This document shows, in pieces, positions 23,100 through 43,300 of a stretch of DNA of 64,000 bases. The position numbers were made by a program, and so were the translations under genes. The notes under the pieces were generated by a model. That model was not told the DNA's origin. It worked only from the letters and a program-made list of their open reading frames with translations, and searched no databases. The stretch is from Micractinium sp. NFX-FRZ. Lineage: Eukaryota > Chlorophyta > Trebouxiophyceae > Chlorellales > Chlorellaceae. The stretch is from the NCBI GenBank assembly GCA_029339195.1, contig JAPTJF010000178.1:1-64000 (forward strand), read 5' to 3'. How positions within the stretch are numbered: position 1 is the first letter of the stretch; each line of letters starts with the position of its first letter.

Positions 23100-25685
23100 A
23101 TGGCCGCCGGTGCCACTCTCGCCTTTGAGCGCCTGCTCAGCCAGCCGGCCCCACCCCCCGATGCCGCCCAGAGCCCAGCCGTCGTCGTTGTGCTGCATGG
23201 GAACACTGGGGACTCGGCTCAGCTGCGGCCCTTTGCCCAGGAGCTGGTCAACAGGGCGGCTGCCGCCGCCGGGCGCCCGGTGGCGGCGCTGGTGATCAGC
23301 CAGCGGGGGCACGGCGCCAGCAAGGGGCTGCCCTTCCCACCGCCACACACCATGGAGGCATGTGCCGGAGATGTGCTGGAGCTGCTGAGGTGGGTTGATA
23401 TGGTACTATTGTTGGGGCACTACAGCAGGGCACTACATCCAGGGTACTGCGGTAGGGCAGGAGCGGGGTTGGGTCAGGGGCCGAGGTGAGGGGGCGTGTC
23501 GTGTGAAATGAGGTGAGGCGAAGTGAGGTGTGTGAGGGTAGTCGGGCAGTTGCCAGTTATGGTCTAGTCACGGTGAGGCTTTCAGGGCAAAGAGGGACGG
23601 GGTAGAGTTGCCACAGGAGGGCTCTAGCCACTCCACAACACAGCACCAGCTCAGCTTCTGGGCAGCTCTGGCGCCAGGGCTGCAGAGTGCGCTTTGGCCC
23701 GTCTGCCTACCCTTCCCTTCCCTTCCTTCCCTCCTTCCTCCCTCCCTTGCCTCTCCTCTTCCTCCCTTTCTGGTGCAGGCGCGAGCTGGGCCCAGGCGCT
23801 GCCCCTGCTGCGGTGGTGGGGCACTCCATCGGAGCCAAGGTGGCGCTGACCCTGGCTGGCCGGCTGGCTGATGGCGGGGGGGCGCTGCCAAAGCAGGTGC
23901 GCGAGGGGTGGGTCACTAGGAAGTGTTCACGAAGAAGCAAGATCACGGTACCAGCGTGCATTTGCATGTATATAGACGCCTTACGCCTGCCCTGGGTCCA
24001 AAGCAGCAGCTGCAGGAGGCGGTCTCACTTGAGCTGCTGGATAGGCAGCGATTGTGTCAGCATTGTCGAAGGGGCGGTAAAGGCTGCAAGCAGCGGTGAT
24101 GCAGCGCGGCAGGCGTAAGGTGGAGGGCTACAACGTCCGCGCGGTGTTTTCTGCCGTGCGTTCTTTGAGGCAAAGGCAACACCCTTGAATGGTGCCCCTG
24201 CAGCCTTGCATCCACAATCCCGCCCAGCCTGCTCCCGCTCCGCTCTCCACCGTTGTGCGCAGGTATGGATGCTCGACTCGCCGGCAGGCCCCGTCAACCT
24301 GCCCCTCTTTGCCGTGCTGCGCTCTGCCATGAGCGCCTTGGCACAGCTGGAGCAGCCTCTGGAGTCGCTCGAGGTAGTGAAGCAGACCGTGGCTGCTTTG
24401 GGGGTGCCCGAAGGTGAGCGTGTTCTCTAAGGAAGTATCTAAGGGGGGAGGCCGGGGAGGGCGGGTCGTGGTTTGCAAGTCTCTAAACGCAGGGTGTCGG
24501 GAGGCCGGGGCAGGCAGGGGAGTTGCTGGGAGTGGTGAAGCAGCTGCCTGGGGTTGCTCGATGGTGAGATTTGGTGTGGAGGTGTTGGCATTTAGCAACG
24601 CGTGCCGCATTGGAGTCTGTTGAAGCGGAGAGGCAGGATGGGCGGCTGCCTGGTGATGGGCACCGGACTGTGGGCAGGGACGCAAGGCCCTTGCTGGGTA
24701 AGTCCCTGCACTGCCGGCCATCCTTACCACTACCTGCTTCCCCATCCTGATACGTGGGTAGCTTGCCAGCTCACTTGTGTTTGCATTTGCTTGTGCCTCC
24801 CTGTCTTCTTGCAGACATGCAGGGATACTTTGCCAGCAGGTGCGCCCCTGACCCTGAAGCCCCCGGCAAGTTCAGCTTCATCTTTGATCCCGCCACTGCC
24901 GTCTCCCTGCTGGACTCGTACTGCACACAGGGTGAGCTGTACTGCTGTACTGCTGCAGTGGGAGCCGTAGCTCTGCGTGCAGGCCGGGCCGTGTGCTGTG
25001 CCTTGCTGGGGTCAGAGCGTGTCCGATCATCTGTTGCGTGCCAAAGCAATGCTCAGGCACTACAGTTGAAGACGGCCCTCGCTTGTGCCCTCGCTTGTGC
25101 GCAACCCACGCCTTGCGCCTCACGAGTAACAAGTCCACAGGCACTGCACTCACCTAGCCGCAAGCACTGCGCCCTTGTTCCTTTTGCCGGGGCCATGCAG
25201 ACTGCGGGTGCCTGCTGGACTCCCCGCCGCCGGGGCTGCAGCTGCACTGCGTGCGGGGCGCGGACACCTTCATCTTTGGCTCGCCGGAGGAGGTGAGCGG
25301 GCACCTGTAGTGCGGCTCGATGGGGGATGGCAAGCAGGAAGGAGGCGGCAAGGGGTTGCACACGCAGTGTAGCTGGCACACCAGGGAGGCAGCTCAGCAG
25401 ATGTGTCGGCAGGAGTGTAGCTGTGCAGCACATGCCGCAATATGCTCCTGCTGCATCATGCACTGCGTTCGATGCCGCCTACCCCTGCGCCTGCAGACAG
25501 CTGCCTTTGACGAGGGGCTGGCGGCGAAGCAGGCAGGCACTGGGGCCGTGGGGGCAGGCAGCAGCGCCCCAGTGCATCATTGGGAGCTGGCAATCCCGGG
25601 GGCAGCGCACTACTTCCCCTTCTCTTACCCCACGGAGCTAGCCGAGCTGATGGCACCCACCCTGGCCGCTGCCCTGGCGCCCTGA
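23100..25685 (+). CDS. Alpha/beta-hydrolase fold protein
   Basis: Predicted serine hydrolase of 318 aa. Exons: 23100-23389, 23779-23896, 24263-24413, 24815-24931, 25201-25292, 25497-25685. Near the N-terminus VVVVLHGNTGDS gives the HG oxyanion motif (His33-Gly34). VVGHSIGAK holds the nucleophile elbow G-x-S-x-G with Ser113. The C-terminal IPGAAHYF supplies a likely catalytic His. The middle block VWMLDSPAGPV and the SFIFDP segment resemble plant chloroplast-type hydrolases such as Arabidopsis At4g10030 more than bacterial esterases. The substrate is unknown. No transit peptide is obvious. The start chosen is the first ATG (MAAGATLAFERLL); an upstream in-frame stretch has no ATG. Confidence 0.85.
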
Positions 25686-26653
25686 CCCGGCAGCCGAGCT
25701 GGCCTGCCTGCGGGTCGCGGGCTTGCTGGCAGGTTGCACATGCACAGGACAGGTCTGCACTGGCCGGGCGCATAACAAGCGGCGGCGCACAGCCACCGTG
25801 CAAGCACAGCACGCAGCACATTGCATAACACATTTGTGGATAGTTCGTCACTTTTGTCACTTCTGCTGATCAGTTGCCGGGCTGCACGTGCGCCCTGTGT
25901 GTGTGTTATGGACGTGCGCCCGCATTGGCACGCCCTCTCCTTTCTCTTGCTGTTATTCAAGCTCTGGCCCGCCTGCAGGCCCCTCTCACAGTTGCGCTCC
26001 GACCTGTTGATCGAGCACAGAATGCACACACCTGTTAATCGAGCACAGAATGCACGCGCGCAGCTGCAAGCTGCAATCGACAAGAACATGAACATACGTA
26101 CCAACACAGGGCCCCAGCTGTGCAGAAAACCTGCGCCTGCACATGTGCCTGCCCCCTCACACCTGCTTCCCTCTGAAGCGTCCACACCCACGTCTCATTC
26201 GCATGCCTTACACAGCAGCCAACACCCACGTGGGTGCAGACCGCACTCCTAACCACAGCTGTCAAGTTATGGGTACTTCTTGGCGAGATGGGTGAGCTCC
26301 TCAAAAGAGCATCAACAGGAGGCAGTAGGAAGCATGGACGGAAGGGAGGCGGGGGGAGAGGGAGAGAGGGAGAGAAGGGGAGCATTGGGGGAGGGGCGTA
26401 CCGTGTCGGTAGAGAAGAGGCAGCGGGCACGCTGCTGGGGGAAGGAATACAACACATACAAGGGGAGCGGAGGGTGGGGAGCCACTTCAGTCAAAATCAA
26501 TACCAGACAAACAGAGAGCAGAGGAGGCCAGGGGGCTGCCACTCGAGGAACCACCAAACAACGGCAGGGGCGGCGCCGAGCACACACAAACAAGCAGGTT
26601 GATCACACGAGTGTAGCGATCCCACAGGCGTGGACAGGATAGGCCAGCAGAGC
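25686..26653. other. Convergent intergenic region (3' ends of hydrolase and YAK1)
   Basis: No coding region is supported. It contains a short tandem duplication of ATCGAGCACAGAATGCAC (about 26011 and 26039) and a purine-rich GGGAGAG stretch at about 26340-26400. A minus-strand TGTAA (TTACA at 26208-26212) may be the YAK1 polyadenylation signal. Confidence 0.6.
26208..26212 (-). promoter_or_regulatory. Candidate polyadenylation signal for the YAK1-like gene
   Basis: TGTAA on the minus strand, about 440 nt beyond the YAK1 stop codon and inside the convergent intergenic stretch. Confidence 0.4.
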
Positions 26654-35635
<8,982 letters not shown>

Positions 35636-36358
35636 TGGCACCGCCTGGACCCTAGGCTCGGGGCCCGAGCGACATGGCAGCGCCAAGTCCGGTGCTTTCA
35701 GGTCGGCACTGCTTCGTCCCGCTGCGCCTACAACAAGCGAAATGCGCAATCCGAGAGCCCCGTTCGAGGCGGGGGGACGGGGGGCGATAAACCCGTCGAT
35801 CGGAGCGTCGGAGCGTAGGTGCAGCCTGGGGGTTCCCAACTGGATGGAACAATTGGGTGGCGATGCAGCGAGCGTGGGTGGCAGCGTGCTCACCAGAGAT
35901 GCCCCCCACAACCCAGATGACCTGGCGGGCCGCTCCCACCCCCTTGGCATGCAGTGCATGCGCAGCGCACACTCTGCCCTGCCCTCCCCTCCCTCTGTCG
36001 CCGTGCTCTGTCCTGGCTGGGCATAAATTACAATTTCTAGGCGCAGGCACTGGATTGGAGGGCCAGCCGGGCAAATAAAACAGGGGCGGTAAGGGGGCGT
36101 ACTGCCGATCTGCCGACGGGGCGGGCGGGGTGGCGGGAGAGGGCTCAGTGCGGGGTATTGTAATCGCCGGCGGAATACAGATTGGGGGGCTGGGGCGGGA
36201 GGTTGTAGCAGCAATGGGAAGCAGAGGCGCAGCAAGAACTAGAACAGACAGCGGTGGGCGGGCTGTGGGGCAGGGCTGCCCCATGTGCCCTAGGGGGGTG
36301 GGCTAGACACCGCCTGGGTAGGCAGATTCACAGAGCGGTTGTGGTGCCACGCGCTGTG
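35636..36358. other. Intergenic: YAK1 upstream region and tetraspanin-like 3' UTR
   Basis: No coding region is supported. The frame upstream of the YAK1 start stays open for some distance, so a longer YAK1 N-terminus cannot be excluded. The left part should carry the YAK1 promoter. The right part carries the 3' UTR of the next gene, with a minus-strand TGTAA at 36028-36032. Confidence 0.55.
36028..36032 (-). promoter_or_regulatory. Candidate polyadenylation signal for the tetraspanin-like gene
   Basis: TGTAA on the minus strand (TTACA as written), about 330 nt beyond the stop codon, in an AT-richer pocket (GCATAAATTACAATTT). Confidence 0.45.
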
Positions 36359-38668
36359 CTACTTGCCAAAGGCGCGTGAGAAGAAGCCCTTCTGCTTGAA
36401 CTCAGAGGTGTACTCGCCGTACTTGGCAGCCATCTTCTGCGTCGTGCTGCAGGGCACAACAGATTGGGGCGGGGGACAGGGCACAAGAAGGACGGGTCAG
36501 TTGTGGAAGAGTCAACAGGGCAGGGATAGAGACGTGGCCCATAAGGGCACAGCAAGGCAGGAAAACATGCATGCACAAGCACGTCAGGGCAGGGTGCGGG
36601 CAAGGCAGGCAGCCACGGGGCAGGCGGTGCGCCGGCAGCGACCGGGGGGACGGGGGCACCCCATCTCGGTCCAGCCCCACCCGCCAACCCACTCACGACT
36701 TGTTCAGCTTGGAAGACGCGTAGGCGGCGGTGCCCGGGCTGGTGGACACGTTGTGCGTCTGCCGCCCGTTGATGCTCGACTGCAGCTTCTGCATCTGCAC
36801 CAGGTAGCAGAGTTGCGAGCAGAGAGGGAGGGCGTTGGGCAGCAGGCAAAAGAAGTTGCGCAGCGGGAGGCGGGCAGGCAGGCAGCGCCCAGCGGGGCAG
36901 CGGCGCGACATGCCAGGCAAACAGGTCCCCCCCACCCCACAGCCAGCACCATCGCAGCTTCACGGCGCCCCCCACAGCAAGGAGAGCAGCGAGCACGCAT
37001 TGAGGCGGGCATGCGTAGCGCCGAACGAGGCCCCACCCAGCGCACCTGTATCTGCGAGTTGTTGTTTGCGCCGCCCTCCGCACCATCCTCAAAGCTCTCA
37101 AAGTCGCGCGCCCGCCCGCACATCTTGAGGATGACAGCGGCAAGGACGCCGATGAACTGGAGAGGGGGGAAAGCGATGGCGGGGTGGGGGCTGGGGCACA
37201 AACTGGCGAGGGCAGAGGGGCTGCGGGGGTAGCGGCGGACTCACATACGGCAAGCGCTTACCACTGTTGGACTAGCCTGGCTGGCGCAGCAACTCGCCGC
37301 CATGGCAAGTGCCACGCTGCCAGCCAGAGCCAGCAGCGGAGCTCACTGCCGATCACGCCAGGTTGCAGGCATCAGCCAGCCCACTCCCCCCCGCCACCAA
37401 ACCCAACCTAGCAGCCCAAGGGTGCGCACCTGCAGGCAGCAGACGACGAGGAAGAACCAGCGGCCATTCTTTACCTTGGACTCGATCGACCGCCTCCTGC
37501 ACAGCACAGCACAGCGCAGCATGGCATGGCAGAGGTGGGTTGCACATGCTGTGAGGCACGAAGCAGGCGACGCAACAGAGACGGCAGCGCAGTCGCAGCG
37601 GCGCGGACTAGGCGCGTCGTGGCATGCCGGCGCGGGAGGTGGTGGGCGTGCAGGGCGGCGAAAAATGCCATGCCCGCTCCCCCCCCGATCACAGCCCCTC
37701 CTTCCCTATCATCGCCGTCTCCCTCCACCTCCCACCCTCCTCCCTTGTGCACCATTTCTGTTCCATCCACTTCCCTCCCTCAAACCACCCTCTGCCACCC
37801 CACACTCACTCTGCCCCCTTGGCATTGGTTGCCTTGTAGATGTCGTTCACTGTGTTCTCAAAGTTAAAGAACAATGAGAGGGTGATGCCCAGCTCAGCTG
37901 CAGCAGGAGGGAGGGGGGCAGGTGTGGGCGCGTTGTCCCGTCAGAGTGAGCAGGCGGGGCATGCGCAGCTCAGCTGCAGACAGGCGGGTGCAGGCACCCC
38001 CAGCGAGCACAATGGAGGGTGGACGGTGTGCGCAGATTGGAGGCACCTGCTACCGGCGGGCACGCCTGATGCCAGGGGCAGGCAGCTCAGCTGCCACGGA
38101 AGTTGTCCAGCAAGGGTGCTGCCCGCAGCCTGCCTGGTGCAGCTAGGTGCTCCTGCCCTCCCCCTCCGCCCAGCAGCTCACCCAGCGTGAGCAGGCAGCC
38201 CAGCCACATGTAGAGCGTGAGGCAACAGTCGGCACGCAGCGTGCCCAGCACGCCCACGATGACTGCCGCCACCCCCACGCAGCCAATGATGAGCATGCCC
38301 CTGCAGGCATGGAGAGCCACAGCAGCCAGGAAACAGGAGGTGAGGGCAGGGGCGGGCAGCACCCAGCTAGGGCTGAACGCGGCTGCGGGCAGCACGCAAT
38401 GACAGGCGGGTGCCAGAGCAGGATCCCGCAGCAGTGGGCGCCCTGTGCCACTTCTGCATGCTCCACCCCACGTCGCCGACACCCGTCCAGCTGGGTGCAC
38501 GCCGCGCGGCGAAGGCGGTGGGGGGCGCACTCACAGCGGCAGCGCGGTCTTTGGCGGGTTCTCCAGGATGATGGCATACACAATGAACCCGATTGCCGAC
38601 GCCAGGTTCAGGACCAGAAAGATGCGCATCATCCAGATGAACGCGGGCCGGTCGCGGGCGCGCGCCAT
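36359..38668 (-). CDS. Tetraspanin-like four-transmembrane protein
   Basis: 234 aa, exons 38668-38535, 38300-38182, 37897-37810, 37496-37430, 37156-37046, 36794-36697, 36446-36359. Four hydrophobic helices are visible: IFLVLNLASAIGFIVYAIIL, MLIIGCVGVAAVIVGVLGTL, a Cys-rich CCLTLYMWLGCLLTLAELGI, and WFFLVVCCLQFIGVLAAVIL. The loop between helices 3 and 4 is only about 30 residues and lacks the CCG motif of animal tetraspanins, so membership of the classical family is not shown. Cysteines at membrane edges could be palmitoylated. The cytoplasmic tail is Ser/Thr/Gln-rich, ending in a basic FKQKGFFSRAFGK. The start ATG is followed by a basic-then-hydrophobic run typical of a multi-pass protein without cleaved signal. 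Function unknown. Confidence 0.8.
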
Positions 38669-39305
38669 GTTGACTGGCTGTGGCGGCGACTGCGGCGGCG
38701 GCAGCGGCGGCGGGCGGCGGCGGCGGGTGGCGGGAGTTGAGCGGCGACCGGCTGGCGGGCTGCCACGCGAGCCTGCCGCTGCTGCGGGTTCGCAAGCTGC
38801 TCCTGATCCGCGGCTGGCGGGGGACTGGCCGGGAGGCGCGTGGTTGTCAAGCGAGGAGTCAAGCGAGGAGGGGAGGGAAGGAACGCCACCTCAGGCAGAT
38901 TAGATGCCCGGAGATCACTGTGGAGGCGTTGAAAGCGACAGCAACGCCGCGGAACGGAGGGGCAGGTAGGCACTCCCCGCCGCGTGGCAGCTCCCTCTTG
39001 TTGCCGCTCCCTCTTGTTGCCTTGGGTGGGAGCTTGCCTTATAAAGCAACCTCGTGGCCAAGAATACAGGGCAACAGCAGGGAGGGAGCGGGCTTTATAC
39101 ACAGTAGGCTGCAGCAGGGAACCCTGCTGGACGCCCGTGCCTTGCAGGGGCTCGGAGCAGCCAGATGTGTACCTCTTTGCGAGCAGGTGTGGGGATGAGC
39201 GTGATGTAGAGGGCGCCGCACTTGCGCGCGGCCCGCTGGCGCCGGCGCCACCCCACGCCCGGGAGGGGGCGGGAGGCGAGGTGAGACGCTCCTGCACACT
39301 GCCGA

Positions 39306-39630
39306 AGAGGGGCTGGGAGGAGGCGGGGAGGGAGGCGGAGGAGAGGGGCTGGGAGGAGGCGGGGATGGGGCCGGTGGAGAGGGGCTGGAAGGAGGCGGGC
39401 TTGGAGGCGGAGGAAAGGGGCTGGGAGGAGGCGAGAAGGGTGGCGGTGGAGAGGGGCTGGGAGGAGGCGGGGAGGGAGGCGGAGGAAAGGGGCCTGGGAG
39501 GAGGCGGGGATGGGGGCGGAGGAGAGGGGCTGGGAGGAGGTGGGCTTGGAGGCGGAGGAGAGGGGCTGGGAGGAGGCGGGGAGGGGGGCGGTGGAGAGGG
39601 GCTGGGAGGAGGCGGGGAGGGTGGCGGTGG
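39306..39630. repeat. 36-bp minisatellite, nine units
   Basis: Nine tandem units of the form AGAGGGGCTGGGAGGAGGCG followed by about 16 variable G-rich bases. Eight are 36 bp and one has a single extra base (GGGGCCTGGG), which shifts the reading frame across the array. Two alternating unit types (ending GGCGGAG or GGCGGTG) suggest higher-order duplication. One strand is strongly G-rich with many GGGG and GGAGG runs. Confidence 0.9.
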
Positions 39631-40008
39631 ATCACCGATGGTGCTGTGTCTCGCTCACCCTGGCCGGCTGGAATGCCGCCTGATCAACGGCGAGCTCATG
39701 TATGGCGGCAAGCTTGCCCGTATTTGGCTGGTTGATCGGTCAATGATCGATGGACGCTCTACGGGAGGTGACTCAACTGGATCTTCGTTATAGAACACTG
39801 ACAGTGGAAGCGCAACAGGCGAAGCCACAGTGCGTCGCCAGGGCTCCTGGCAGGTTCCGTCCCGCGCTGTGTTTGCAGAAACCAGGCTGTGAGCGTACGC
39901 CCAACAGTTGGACGCTTGTCGAAAGTGCGCAGACGGGCCCACGTGCCTGGTACCAGGTGCTGGAGCTTGGCTGCTGGAGCACTGGGCATTGTGGCTTTCT
40001 GAGGGCCA

Positions 40009-40013
40009 TTACA
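40009..40013 (-). promoter_or_regulatory. Candidate polyadenylation signal for the ADP-ribosylglycohydrolase gene
   Basis: TGTAA on the minus strand (TTACA as written), about 310 nt beyond the stop codon at 40321. Confidence 0.45.
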
Positions 40014-40320
40014 TGCACCTATCCATGCAATAAGTGCAGCTTGTGGCGATGGGGCGCTGCCTGGGCGCACCATGGGGCAGCATACGCCCTGAACCGCCAC
40101 CCGCCGCCCCCGCCCCTGCCGCCCCACCGCTGCTGCTTCTGTGCCGCTGCTGCCTGAGCTGGGGCAGCACGGGTGGCCACGGCACGCAGAGGCGCACGTT
40201 GGACACCGCTGGCGGCTGTGCGGCACGCAGCGGCCTGGTGTCTCCTGTCGGGCGAGCCGAGCCGCGCACCGGTACCGGCGGCGCTCACGTCAGGCGCTAG
40301 CAGCAGGCAGGCAGTCGGCC

Positions 40321-43300
40321 TCACAGCTCGCCGCTGCCGCCGCCCGAGCTCGCCGACGCCGTGGCTCCCGCCTCCTTCTCCGCCCTTGCTTCCTCGGGGT
40401 ACAGCGCCGTGATGTAGCTCTCAATCTCGCTCTGGATGGCCTCACCGTCGTGCAGCCCCTCGATGAAGCGGCGGGGGATGCCGGAGGCGCCGTGCGCAGC
40501 GCCCATCTGCGGGCGTGGGGGAGGGAGGCAGAGAGGCACATGTGGGGGACAGCAGAGGTGGGAGCCGAGGCGGGGCGGGGAGGCCGGCTGAGATCTCCTT
40601 GCACGGAAGTGGCAGGCAGTTGGGAGGCAGGCAGGCAACCGCGAGCAGAGCGCTCAAGAAGAGCGTCGGCGGGGCAACTGCCCGTCCGCCTGCCTGCCTG
40701 CCAACTACGTCACCCTTCCCCCCCAGGCACCCCCTAGCCCAGCGTGCCACTCACAATCGCTCCCAGGGCGCTCCCCCGGTGGCAGTTCTCGCCCCCCACG
40801 TTGCAGTTGGTCAGCACCGCGTCCTCAAAGCTGTCGGCATGCTTGTAAGCCATGTAGAGCACGCTGCACCAGCGGAGGGGGTGGAGGCTAGGGGCAGCTG
40901 TCAGGGGTTGCTGTAGCGGGCAGCAGCATGAGGCGCAAAGCACGCAGCAGGAGGGGCAGGGGAGCGCAGGCGCAGAGGCGGGTCGACTACATCGTGCGCA
41001 AGAACCCACCTGCTGCTCACCAAACTCGACTCCCTGCTCACAGATATTGTTTTGCTTGATAGAAGACCGACACCCCAACCTTGCTTGCATTCGGCAAATC
41101 AGAACTGCGGCGCCCGGCCCGTCTGCCCAGCCCTGCCACCCCTGGGGCTGCCCCCCTCCCACCACCCCACACCCCACACACCACCCACTCAACACCTCCC
41201 CGGCCCGCCTGCTCCATGGCCCGCCTGCCCAGCCCCCCCCTCCCAAGCAGGCGGACCTGGGGAAGGAAGAGGTGATGTAGCAGGCGGAGCCAAACACGCG
41301 CTGCACCACATCCTCATCGCTGTACCCGTACCGCATCACATTATCTGCAGCACAAGCGAGTTCAGCCAATCAACCCATTAACAGTTGGTGTGGCAGTGGC
41401 CAGAGCTGTGTGATGGTGCTAAACACGCAGGCCCCATGGAGGTGTTGCGGTGAAACAAAGCCCAGCCGTATTAGGCGAAGCTGTGCCCTCACGGCTGCCT
41501 CTCTCCGCCCGGCCGCCTGCCGGTTGCTCCGCCCGCCTGCCAGCTGGCTAGCCGCCTGCCCTGACACCACTCTGCAAGAGACCAACCCAGAGACACGCAC
41601 CCAGGTTAGCACCCGGGCCAGGGGCTCCTTGCTTCACTCCCCCCTTGCACACGCGTGCCTACTCTGCCCAAGCTCAGGGCACACGGGCCACTCCTCCGCC
41701 CACACACACACTTAAACACTCACCTAGGTCGACGCCCACGTCAGCAGCAGCCGAGCGCACGGCCTCCCGCAGGTCCCGCCCCTGGCTCACGTCCACCAGC
41801 AGCTGGGCGTACACCTGGGCAGATGCACAGAAAGGAGGGGGAGGGGAGACAAGGAGGCACGCAGGCTGTGGGCCCAGAGGTGCGCGCCTCTCCTGATATG
41901 AGCGCAGCACCCTCAGACACACCGAGACACACACGAGTTGCACACACGGGCACAGGGCGCTGCCGCCTTGCCCCCAAGCTCCTTTGCCCCCTGTGCCCTG
42001 CCAGCCAACCTGGGTCGGCTGCCCCGGAGCCCCCGGGCCATATGCCGCTGCTGAGCCATGGCAGCATCAGCACAGCATCAGCTACACACCACACCAGGCA
42101 AGTGTACTTCCCACCCATTCCAGAGGCGCAGAGCTCCTGACTGGCACCACTGCCGTCCCCGACCTCCCACCCTCTCACCACCCTGCCTTCCCGCACTTGT
42201 AGTGATAGTCAAACCCACCTTGGCAACCTGCCCCAGGGCGCGCGACTCGTGCGTCAGCGCCAGGTGGCGCACTGCCGTGTCCTGCGCAGCCTGCAGCCCC
42301 GACTTGAGCGCCCCCAGCACCACGGGAGGCAGCATGACAAAGCCGCCAATGGACGCCGTGTTGTGGCCCTCGGTGCCGCGGCTGCAAGGGTTGGGGTGTG
42401 CGGGTGCAAGGGTGTGGGATTGCCGCTGTTGGCAGCGGTGCTGTGCCGGGGCGCAGGGGGACGCACGAGCCGTCTTGAGTGTGTGCGGCGAGGAGGCAAG
42501 CCCCGCCACAGCGGCGGCGCTGTCCTGAGGGGGCAGGCGCAGTCCTTCCAAAGCCAAGCGGGAAGCCCGCACTGAGATGCCAGTCCCTCGGGGCAGTTAC
42601 ACTATCTGCAATACCAAGCGGGCAGCCAGCTTGGGAGGCCAGCCCCGCCCTCACCTGCACTTCTCGGGCGGCACGCCGTCGGCCCAGTTCCTGCAGCAGC
42701 AGCAGCGACGCCAGTGGGGGCGGCCAGCAAGGAGGCGTCATCAGACAACTGAGTGCTGCCCGGCTGTGAGCTGAGCCCACGGCACAGCAGAGAAGGCAGC
42801 GCTGCTTCACCCCCGAAGGACACACAATCCTCACCCAATCCTCCTGCATTGCATTGACCACAAACCAAACGGCCCGCTCTGATCTGCCTCCGCTCCCACC
42901 CACCTGAAAAAGTCGCGGTGGAAAGACTCGGCGTCTGCTCATGCATGGTGGTGTGGGGGGAGGGCAGGAGGGGAGCCAGGGTGGCGCGAGTGAGCGCGCC
43001 AGGCAAGGGGGGGCCTCTCCCCTCAGCTCCGCCTGCCCCTCGAGCGCTCAGCACGCCAGCCCGCCCCCCGCCTGCCAAACAACAGCGTCCACCTTTGCAC
43101 AGTGCGCGGGGCAGCGCAGGGCAGGGCAGGGCAGAGCAGGGCATCCCTGAGGGCATCCCTGAGGGCAGGCGCCTCTTCCAGCAGCGGCACTCTGCTGGTT
43201 GTCACCCCCCAAAGCATGATCATCATCAGCAGCAGCGGCAGCGGCAGCGTCAGCAGCGGCAGGCCAAGGCTCAGATGTGTCAGCAGCAGGGGCAGCAGAA

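Larger units (their letters stand above)
38669..40320. other. Intergenic region with minisatellite
   Basis: Contains the promoter side of the tetraspanin-like gene, a 36-bp minisatellite (separate entry) and the 3' side of the ADP-ribosylglycohydrolase gene. Plus-strand frames across the minisatellite and minus-strand proline-rich frames through it look coding only because the repeat period is a multiple of three. No flanking exon supports either. Confidence 0.6.

Noticed and set aside
39306..39630. CRISPR-like regular repeat
   Set aside because: Units are directly adjacent without unique spacers and the genome is eukaryotic.
39039..39635. Minus-strand SPPPPSPPPP frame resembling a pherophorin spacer
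   Set aside because: Same minisatellite read on the other strand, with no globular domain or splice-linked exon on either side.
38984..39793. Plus-strand frame with 12-residue RGWEEAGREAEE repeats
   Set aside because: Caused by the 36-bp minisatellite; the single 37-bp unit breaks the repeat frame and there is no conserved flanking domain.
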